64,000 bases of DNA from positions 744,001 through 808,000 of the forward strand of contig NZ_JAEHFW010000003.1 of the NCBI RefSeq assembly GCF_016522075.1, given 5' to 3'. The translations under genes and the position numbers were made by a program. The notes beneath the pieces are model-generated. The model had not been told where the DNA came from. It worked only from the letters and a program-made list of their open reading frames with translations, and did no database searches. This DNA comes from Mucilaginibacter segetis. Its GTDB lineage: Bacteria; Bacteroidota; Bacteroidia; Sphingobacteriales; Sphingobacteriaceae. Positions 1 through 5,847 of the stretch are shown piece by piece; position 1 is the stretch's first letter, and each line of letters opens with the position of its first letter.

Positions 1-155
1 AAACAACTGTGTTTTTAACATGTAAACCCCGAGTATATGACGCCAGCTGTTATTTAAAACTTGTAATAATACACAATACTTAACAATTATTAAAAGTATG
101 TGTTTAACTGATATAAAGTGTTCACAACGTTAATTATTCTTTTACAATTATGCAG
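1..155. other. AT-rich intergenic, no gene seen
   Basis: I see no open reading frame, RNA or clear repeat here before the tRNA-Arg promoter. The sequence is AT-rich and may hold the upstream region of a gene outside the window. Confidence 0.5.
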
Positions 156-186
156 TTGTTGTTTCGGGCATAAATTCGCATATTTG
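156..186 (+). promoter_or_regulatory. probable promoter of tRNA-Arg
   Basis: A TTGTTG stretch begins at 156 and CATATTTG lies at 179-186, with 20 nt between the TTG and the second box. This resembles the Bacteroidetes primary sigma promoter (TTTG, about 19 nt, TAnnTTTG), with one mismatch in the downstream box. Transcription would begin near 192, about a dozen bases before the tRNA. Confidence 0.5.
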
Positions 187-204
187 CACCGCGAAAAATG
201 CTAA

Positions 205-278
205 GGTTCCATAGCTCAGCTGGATAGAGCAACTGCCTTCTAAGCAGTAGGTCTCAGGTTCGAATCCTGATGGAATCA
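205..278 (+). tRNA. tRNA-Arg (anticodon TCT)
   Basis: A full cloverleaf can be drawn. The acceptor strands GGTTCCA (205-211) and TGGAATC (271-277) pair with one G-U, and the discriminator is A278. The anticodon stem ACTGC/GCAGT encloses the loop CTTCTAA, giving anticodon TCT. The T loop is GGTTCGAATCC. CCA is not encoded. It reads AGA codons. Confidence 0.95.
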
Positions 279-289
279 CTCAAAACTTC

Positions 290-330
290 AAAGTCCCTTT
301 GTGAACTTATTGTTTACAAAGGGACTTTTT
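290..330 (+). terminator. intrinsic terminator after tRNA-Arg
   Basis: AAAGTCCCTTTGT (290-302) pairs perfectly over 13 bp with ACAAAGGGACTTT (316-328), and T residues follow. It lies 11 nt beyond the tRNA, so tRNA-Arg is a single-gene transcript. Confidence 0.85.
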
Positions 331-451
331 GCATTTACTGTAAACCTGTATTATGATAATCGGCCTATAATTAGAAAAAAAATTTTCCTGATTATCTTTT
401 TTGATGGCCGCTGAAAAAGCCTTTAAAAGATTAAAGAGGATTAACCGAATC

Positions 452-516
452 AAGGGATAGAATACCCTTAAATAGGAAAACGGAAGCCTGTTCTTGCGAA
501 TGTGACTTCCGTTTCC
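452..516 (-). terminator. tandem hairpins ending the candidate minus-strand ncRNA
   Basis: On the minus strand GGAAACGGAAG (516-506) pairs with CTTCCGTTTTCC (486-475) with one bulged base. The loop itself holds TTC-GCAA-GAA (500-491), a GNRA-capped hairpin. A second hairpin, AAGGG/CCCTT, follows at 469-452. The T tract after the first stem is weak, so termination is inferred from stem strength and position. Confidence 0.45.
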
Positions 517-1074
517 TGACCCCATGAACAGCCATAGCCGCTCAGGAGCAACAAGTTTTGTGTAGTTTTAACCGACCTGATCTCTTCTTTGTTATTGCAA
601 ACACTCCTGTATCATTATTACCACTAATGCCGGTATATCATTGTATTACTCTTGCGGACTTTGTCTGTCTCCTTGCGGATATAACTACATCAAATCGTTT
701 ATACTCTTAAAACTTTCTTCATCCTTGCGGATGCAGGAAAGTAATCGTTTATACGAAATTTGGTGTTGTCAATACCCCGAGGGGAAGTCGACTCTGTCGT
801 TATTCGTGCAACGTTGATAACTCTTTATTCGTGGTGAATGCCGAATACCATATTTGCTAACGCCGATTGCTTCAAGGTCATTATTTATTTCGCCGTTCTC
901 CATAGAGTATTGCGATCAAATAATACCTTTATAACTATTTTCTCTTCAGATTTGCTTTCGCCAATCTTTCTGTTCTTATAGTTCAGGTACTTCCCTGATC
1001 TTTAGTTCCCCCGAAGGCTCACCCGAGTTCAGTTTCTGTATCCTGTAAGGCTGTCAAAGTACGTCGTTCTTGTT
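471..1074 (-). ncRNA. candidate large structured noncoding RNA, about 600 nt
   Basis: No frame on either strand stays open for a convincing protein, yet the stretch is richer in GC than the flanks and full of small hairpins when read on the minus strand. I see CATCC-GCAA-GGATG (733-720), framed by CTTTC/GAAAG to span 741-713; TCC-GCAA-GGA (679-670); TTC-GCAA-GAA (500-491); a GAAA-capped GC stem (964-951); CC-TTCG-GG (1017-1010); TCAGG/CCTGA (998-984); and CCC-CTCG-GGG near 784-775. The 12-mer GTATAAACGATT occurs twice (754-743 and 704-693), flanking the best hairpin, and CACGAATAA occurs twice (833-825, 808-800). A sigma70-like promoter sits just upstream and a strong hairpin closes the end. 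I looked for RNase P, tmRNA, SRP and 6S signatures and found none. It could also be a decayed gene or intron, but stable tetraloops on one strand favour RNA. Confidence 0.5.
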
Positions 1075-1080
1075 GATTAC

Positions 1081-1110
1081 AATATAGGAAGATAATGAAT
1101 ATCGCGTCAA
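1081..1110 (-). promoter_or_regulatory. promoter candidate for the minus-strand ncRNA
   Basis: On the minus strand TTGACG (1110-1105) and TATATT (1086-1081) are 18 bp apart, and the next base is G, giving TATATTG. This fits both a sigma70-like promoter and the Bacteroidetes TTG/TAnnTTTG pattern loosely. Transcription would begin near 1074 and run left into the hairpin-rich region. Confidence 0.5.
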
Positions 1111-1127
1111 GGATATTTTATATCTTT

Positions 1128-1168
1128 TTATTAACAGCTTATTAACATTTAACAACACATTATTAACA
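1128..1168. repeat. three TTATTAACA direct repeats
   Basis: TTATTAACA occurs at 1128-1136, 1139-1147 and 1160-1168. Start-to-start spacings are 11 and 21 bp, close to one and two helical turns, so the copies face the same side of the helix. They lie directly behind the ncRNA promoter and 225 bp ahead of the zinc-finger gene. The repeats resemble weak DnaA-box variants or binding sites for a regulator; neither is shown. The remaining AT-rich bases to 1392 hold nothing else I can name. Confidence 0.5.
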
Positions 1169-1392
1169 TGAATAACTGTTGATTATTAGCGGATTAATAG
1201 TGTTAATTAAGGTTTTTGCACAGTTTATGTTGTCAACAATAATTAAAAAATTCAGCATTTTATGTTAGATTAAAATGCTTAAAATATCACAAGTCAATCT
1301 GTTTTTTATGAAAATTGAATATGTAAAGCATATACTTAGTTATAAATTTGATGGTATATTGTATTAAATATTCAATCTTTTAAATAAGTAGT

Positions 1393-1665
1393 ATGTACAA
1401 TAAGGATATGTGCACACATCTGCAAGCCATTACCGAGGTTAAGTTAAGCGACGATTTTGTATGCGAGGAATGTATTAAGCAAAATGAAAGGTGGGTACAT
1501 TTACGCACTTGTCAAACTTGCGGTGTTACTTTATGTTGTGATGACTCGCCTAACAGGCATATGACCAAACATTTTCATTCCAGCCAGCATCCGGTTATTG
1601 CATCCGCCCAACCCGGGGAACGGTGGCTATGGTGTTATCCAGATGAACAATTTACAGAATATTGA
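1393..1665 (+). CDS. small UBP-type zinc-finger protein
   Basis: This 90-residue protein is almost entirely one UBP-type zinc finger, a domain that in eukaryotes binds ubiquitin C-termini and in bacteria occurs as small stand-alone proteins of unknown role. Visible ligands are Cys7 and His9, Cys24-x2-Cys27, Cys40-x2-Cys43, Cys48 and His56/His60/His62/His66. An internal Met6 just before Cys7 could be the true start. No ribosome-binding site helps decide. The gene stands alone on the plus strand. Family assignment is fairly safe from the cysteine and histidine spacing; the function is unknown. Confidence 0.85.
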   Translation: MYNKDMCTHLQAITEVKLSDDFVCEECIKQNERWVHLRTCQTCGVTLCCDDSPNRHMTKHFHSSQHPVIASAQPGERWLWCYPDEQFTEY

Positions 1666-1670
1666 TTATA

Positions 1671-1703
1671 GAAAAAAGCCCCGACTTATTTAAAAGCGGG
1701 GCT
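1671..1703 (-). terminator. intrinsic terminator of the M16 peptidase gene
   Basis: AGCCCCG (1677-1683) pairs with CGGGGCT (1697-1703). Read on the minus strand the stem is followed by six T residues (1677-1672), so it ends the minus-strand peptidase transcript whose stop codon is at 1724. Confidence 0.85.
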
Positions 1704-1723
1704 CGAAAAAAAAATAAAACTTA

Positions 1724-4579
1724 TTATTTAATGGGCTTGCCGTCGACGTCAAGCTCAATAATAGGATAACCCAATTGCTGAAGACCTGGTAAAATCCGGG
1801 CTTTATCACCCACTACCAAAATTATCATATGGTCGGTATCCAGATACTTTTTAGCCAGTTGATTAATTTCGGTTGATGTAATGTTATTTAATATACTGCT
1901 TTGCTCTTCTACATAAGATGGTTTAAGTCCATACTCCTGTATACGTGATAAGAATGCCGCTTTTTGCCCGTTAGTTTCGTATCGGCGTGCATCGCTTTGG
2001 CCTATAGATGTTTGGGTGAACTTTAATTCATCCGGCGTAATACCGCTTTGCCTGTAATTTTTTATCTCTTTTATAAATTCAACCACAGCACTGTCGGTTG
2101 ATGATGCACGTACACCTGCCGATGCTGTAAAATCACCACCGTATTTACCGGAGCTGAATCCGGAGCGTGCACCGTAGGTCCATCCTTTGTTTTCACGCAA
2201 GTTAAGGTTGATGTGGCTGTTAAATGCACCACCTAAAATATAATTAGTTATACCCAATTTATAGTATTCGCCGGTTGCATCATAATTCAGATTATCCAGA
2301 TAACCTATACGAATCTCTGATTGAGCCGCTCCCGGTATATCTACAAGGTATAGCGTTGTTTTATCAAAGGTGTTACCTGCAGCCGGAGTAGGAAGATTTA
2401 CTTTTTTAGCTTTCCAACTATTAAGGAAAGCAAGGCTGCCTCGTGCTGTGCCCTGGTTAACATCGCCTACAACCACTATTTGTGTTGCTGATGGAGAAAG
2501 ATAATTATCGTAGTAATCCTGAACATCCTGTAAGGTAATACCGGCAACAGTTTCTTCATTGCCATCGGTAGAAATAGTACGCACATTATCTATTCCATAC
2601 AATATTTTTTCATAAACCCTTGTGGCTACACCTGCAGGCTGCGTGCGGGCCTGTTTAAAGCCTTCCAGTATTTGTTTTTTGTTACGGTCAAGGGCGTCCT
2701 GAGTAAATTTCGGGTTAAATAATTTTTCCTGTAATAAAGCCATGGTTTTATTCAGGTTTTTGGTTAACGACGAAACAGTAATTGTAATATCATCATCTGT
2801 GGCATATACACCTATGCGACTGCCCAGTTTTTCTAACTCTGCGCTATATTGTTCGGCAGTATAATTCTTGGTCTCTTCGTTCAACATGCGGGCCACTATG
2901 TTAGCTAAACCAGCTTTGGACGGATGGTCTATAGCATACAAGCCACCACCTTTAATGGACATCGACATAGATACAGAAGGTATCTCGGTATTTTGTGTGC
3001 CGATGATCTGAATACCGTTAGGGGTTGTAGCAGTCCAGATGGGAGGGACCTTAATAGCCGGATTTGGCCCTGTACCAGGCTTTACCGATCTGTCAAAATT
3101 GTCTGTTGGTTTGTGGTAAGCTAATCCGCTATAACCGTAATCCGGCGCTTTATAGTGGGTGGTATCTACCGTATAATTGTCAGCTCCAGCGGGTTGAACA
3201 TCGCCGCTTTTTGGCAATACGCTTAATATTACGGCAGCTTTATTTTTAATATACTGGTTGTAAACCCTCATTACATCCTCTTTTGTTACCGACCGTATAT
3301 CATTCAATTCGCGTCCGATTTGGTTAGGATTTCCTGTAAATGTTTGCGCTGCAGCTAATTCGGATACTTTTCCGCTTACACTGGCTAAACCATTAATAAA
3401 ACTCGACTCAGCACCCGCCTTAAAACGTGTGAGGTCATCATCAGTTACGCCTTTTTGCTCAAATTCAGTAAAAGATTCATCCACCATTTTTTTCATTTCG
3501 GGCAATGTTTGTCCGGGGAATGGAACCACTCTGACAGTAATTTCTCCGGCTAACTCCGTATTTGATGAATTCATGAAAGCCTGTGCAGCTTTACGCGTTT
3601 TAACAAATTTTTGATAAAAAATAGAGTTTTTACCCTGACCGATTATTGAGGATAGTACATCAAGAGCGGCCTGATCTTTATCATACATTTTTACACCGGG
3701 GTAGGTGATGGAAAGTAAAGGTAATTTTGCATAATTATCGGTATAAGAAACGTAACGGTCTGCGGTGAGCACAGGTGCAGGCAGTGATACATTTTTAACT
3801 GTCGGACCGGAAGGGATATCGCCAAAGTATTTGCTCACCCATTCCAGTGTTTGTTTAGGATTAATATCGCCACCGATAGTTAATGTTGCGTTATTAGGAC
3901 CATACCAGCGCAGGAAAAAGTTTTTAAGGTCGTTTACGTTTACTTTGTTTAAATCTTCGATATAACCTATAGTTAACCACGAATAGGGATGACCGTAAGG
4001 ATAGAGATTTTTTGAAGTGTATTCGCTGGCCAAACCATACGGGCGGTTGTCATAATTCTGACCACGCTCATTTTTAACGGTTGCACGCTGTACCTCAAAT
4101 TTCTTTTGGGTTACGGCATCCAGCAAAAATCCCATTCTGTCAGATTCCAGCCACAATACTTTTTCTAGCTGATTAGCAGGAATGGTTTCGTAGTAGTTTG
4201 TACGGTCGCGGTTGGTTGATCCGTTTAACGTACCGCCTGCTTCTGTAATGATCTTAAAATGATCGCCATTAGCAACGTGATCTGATCCCTGGAACATCAT
4301 ATGTTCAAAAAAGTGGGCGAACCCCGATTTTCCGATCTCTTCCCTTGCAGAACCTACATGATAGGTAACATCTACGTGTACCAAAGGGTCGGAATGATCT
4401 TCCGTTAAGATCACGGTTAGTCCGTTAGGAAGTTTATACTTCTCATAAGGAATTACTATCTCTGTACCCTTGCGGGTGATCTTTTCTATAAGTTTAGGTT
4501 TGGCTTGTTGTGCCGACGCCGCAAAGGTGAGAAACAACACCGATTGCGCTAAAAGTGAACTTTTTAAAAGTTTATTCAT
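1724..4579 (-). CDS. periplasmic M16 (pitrilysin-like) zinc metallopeptidase, two-domain fusion
   Basis: The 951-residue protein begins with a signal peptide (hydrophobic core about residues 8-21, then AASAQQ). The inverted zinc motif of M16 peptidases is His89-Phe-Phe-Glu92-His93, with the distal ligand probably Glu171 in an NERGQ context. The length fits a fusion of two M16 units. The C-terminal half repeats the fold but lacks HxxEH, as is usual for the inactive partner that helps form the peptide chamber. It probably degrades peptides in the periplasm. It is transcribed alone, with an intrinsic terminator directly downstream. Substrate is not predictable from sequence. Confidence 0.93.
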   Translation of the reverse strand: MNKLLKSSLLAQSVLFLTFAASAQQAKPKLIEKITRKGTEIVIPYEKYKLPNGLTVILTEDHSDPLVHVDVTYHVGSAREEIGKSGFAHFFEHMMFQGSDHVANGDHFKIITEAGGTLNGSTNRDRTNYYETIPANQLEKVLWLESDRMGFLLDAVTQKKFEVQRATVKNERGQNYDNRPYGLASEYTSKNLYPYGHPYSWLTIGYIEDLNKVNVNDLKNFFLRWYGPNNATLTIGGDINPKQTLEWVSKYFGDIPSGPTVKNVSLPAPVLTADRYVSYTDNYAKLPLLSITYPGVKMYDKDQAALDVLSSIIGQGKNSIFYQKFVKTRKAAQAFMNSSNTELAGEITVRVVPFPGQTLPEMKKMVDESFTEFEQKGVTDDDLTRFKAGAESSFINGLASVSGKVSELAAAQTFTGNPNQIGRELNDIRSVTKEDVMRVYNQYIKNKAAVILSVLPKSGDVQPAGADNYTVDTTHYKAPDYGYSGLAYHKPTDNFDRSVKPGTGPNPAIKVPPIWTATTPNGIQIIGTQNTEIPSVSMSMSIKGGGLYAIDHPSKAGLANIVARMLNEETKNYTAEQYSAELEKLGSRIGVYATDDDITITVSSLTKNLNKTMALLQEKLFNPKFTQDALDRNKKQILEGFKQARTQPAGVATRVYEKILYGIDNVRTISTDGNEETVAGITLQDVQDYYDNYLSPSATQIVVVGDVNQGTARGSLAFLNSWKAKKVNLPTPAAGNTFDKTTLYLVDIPGAAQSEIRIGYLDNLNYDATGEYYKLGITNYILGGAFNSHINLNLRENKGWTYGARSGFSSGKYGGDFTASAGVRASSTDSAVVEFIKEIKNYRQSGITPDELKFTQTSIGQSDARRYETNGQKAAFLSRIQEYGLKPSYVEEQSSILNNITSTEINQLAKKYLDTDHMIILVVGDKARILPGLQQLGYPIIELDVDGKPIK

Positions 4580-4795
4580 GTTTAGTTTTAGTTATCAATA
4601 AAACGCAATTTAAGTAAAATATAAAAGATTTAATACTTGTGATAACTATATATAGCACCTTATGCTTAAGTAACAAAACTGCTATAATGACCATGCTTTT
4701 TAAAGCATAATAATGATGTACCTGCACCAGATAAAAAAATAAGCTTTTGTTAATGAATAGATTAGCCCAATGGATGTAAATTCTTTAAAAATAAA
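4580..4795. other. intergenic region upstream of the M16 gene
   Basis: AT-rich, with a short ATGCTTT/AAAGCAT hairpin near 4693-4708. I see no gene. It should contain the promoter of the minus-strand peptidase, but no box is convincing. Confidence 0.4.
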
Positions 4796-4826
4796 TTTGT
4801 GTGCTTTATTAAAAAAGCTACCTTTG
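4796..4826 (+). promoter_or_regulatory. promoter of tRNA-Pro, Bacteroidetes consensus
   Basis: TTTG (4796-4799), exactly 19 nt, then TACCTTTG (4819-4826). This matches the Bacteroidetes primary-sigma consensus TTTG-N19-TAnnTTTG. Transcription would begin near 4832, a few bases before the tRNA. Confidence 0.85.
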
Positions 4827-4836
4827 CAGACCCTTT

Positions 4837-4910
4837 CGGGATGTAGCGTAGCCCGGTATCGCGCCACATTTGGGATGTGGAGGCCGCAGGTTCGAATCCT
4901 GCCATCCCGA
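4837..4910 (+). tRNA. tRNA-Pro (anticodon TGG)
   Basis: The acceptor stem CGGGATG (4837-4843) pairs with CATCCCG (4903-4909), and the discriminator is A4910. The anticodon stem CCACA/TGTGG encloses TTTGGGA, giving anticodon TGG. The T loop is GGTTCGAATCC. CCA is not encoded. Confidence 0.95.
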
Positions 4911-4936
4911 CAACAAGCGATACTAAGTAGTATCAA

Positions 4937-4969
4937 AACCCTCTAAATTGTATGATTTAGAGGGTTTTT
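4937..4969 (+). terminator. intrinsic terminator after tRNA-Pro
   Basis: AACCCTCTAAAT (4937-4948) pairs over 12 bp with ATTTAGAGGGTT (4955-4966), and the T run continues to 4969. It ends the tRNA-Pro transcript. The following 160 bp up to 5126 hold nothing I recognise. Confidence 0.85.
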
Positions 4970-5126
4970 CTTTTTATTTCAGCCTAATTTCTTCAAGTTA
5001 TATCTAAGAATGAGACCTAATTTTAGGTAAGTTATTAGCAATAAACAAAATATAGCGAGGAAAGCGGATGTTTATCCTTTTATAAACTCTCTAAAACAAG
5101 ACAGGTGTTCCGGTAGTTATTTCCAC

Positions 5127-5744
5127 ATGAAAACAGCAATGGAGCAATTGCCTAAGCAGGAAACAGGGCGGCAGACGGACTTTACACATGAACAAAAACT
5201 TGAAGATGTAGAAGCAGCGCACCAGGCGTTTGTAGTTTCCGCGGGCAGGTTATTGTCTGTGAACAACTGGCATGCTTATGCTGGTGCCGGATCCGCTAAG
5301 TTTACGCTTTGCAATAATCAGGGCCAGGAAGTGGAAGTAATGGCGGAAGAAGGTTTTTTCTTTAGTATAAACCTGCCCGGGCCGGGTTCTGATGCAGGCG
5401 ACGGACAGGAATGGGTAATGATAGAAAAGCTGATTTCGGAAGGCAGTGCGCATACGGCGGAGGAATATGTGTTGATGACGGTAAGGCCAGTTCCTGATCC
5501 GCGGAAAGCTGATGAGACGATCGCGCATTTTTTTAAAGATGTATCTACGAGTACCTTTATCGTGCGCCGAGACGGTTTAACAGTAAGCGCGGGCGCACAC
5601 GGACGAAACGAAACGCCTAACAACGGAGATGTGGATCTGCATGACAAGATCCGTAATACCGCCATCGCGCTGATGGCCCGGGTAGGTTTGTCAGGTCCGC
5701 AATGGCAAAAACTGGTCAATGGTTTGATCGATTATAAGGAATAA
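5127..5744 (+). CDS. hypothetical protein, 205 aa
   Basis: I do not recognise a family. The product has no signal peptide or membrane segment, is acidic, and looks globular. The middle (about residues 40-130) alternates short strand-like stretches such as EVEVMAEEGFFFSINL and EEYVLMTVRPVP. The last third ends in an amphipathic helix (KLVNGLIDYKE). The gene is visibly richer in GC than its neighbours, which also creates long antisense reading frames. It stands between the tRNA-Pro unit and a convergent permease gene. The open frame, codon pattern and clean start support a real gene. The function is unknown. Confidence 0.75.
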   Translation: MKTAMEQLPKQETGRQTDFTHEQKLEDVEAAHQAFVVSAGRLLSVNNWHAYAGAGSAKFTLCNNQGQEVEVMAEEGFFFSINLPGPGSDAGDGQEWVMIEKLISEGSAHTAEEYVLMTVRPVPDPRKADETIAHFFKDVSTSTFIVRRDGLTVSAGAHGRNETPNNGDVDLHDKIRNTAIALMARVGLSGPQWQKLVNGLIDYKE

Positions 5745-5847
5745 AAGGGTTCTTTCACTTCCCGAAAGTAATCGAAGTGATGATCAAATTTTTATCTGAT
5801 CAACCTGCCCAGATGCTTTAATTTTAACCATTTTATTAAAACCATTT

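Noticed and set aside
307..525. Minus-strand frame of 72 codons
   Set aside because: It spans the tRNA-Arg terminator and the end hairpins of the candidate ncRNA, is basic and low-complexity, and has no known motif.
471..1074. Identity as rnpB, ssrA, SRP RNA, 6S RNA or a group II intron
   Set aside because: No GAGGAAAGTCC core of RNase P, no tRNA-like ends or tag frame of tmRNA, no SRP loop, and no GUGYG start or domain V with reverse transcriptase; length also does not fit SRP or 6S.
1128..1200. Replication origin
   Set aside because: The TTATTAACA repeats resemble DnaA boxes only loosely, and dnaA, dnaN or other origin-linked genes are not in the window.
4700..4936. Minus-strand frame of 78 codons with GRIRTCGLHIPN
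   Set aside because: It is the antisense of tRNA-Pro, a well-known source of false protein predictions.
5250..5719. Two minus-strand frames of 92 and 133 codons
   Set aside because: Antisense to the GC-rich hypothetical at 5127-5744, whose frame has a better start, length and composition.
5755..5820. Hairpins TCACTTC/GAAGTGA and GATCA/TGATC after the 205-aa gene
   Set aside because: Long loops and no T run in the right place; too weak for a terminator call.
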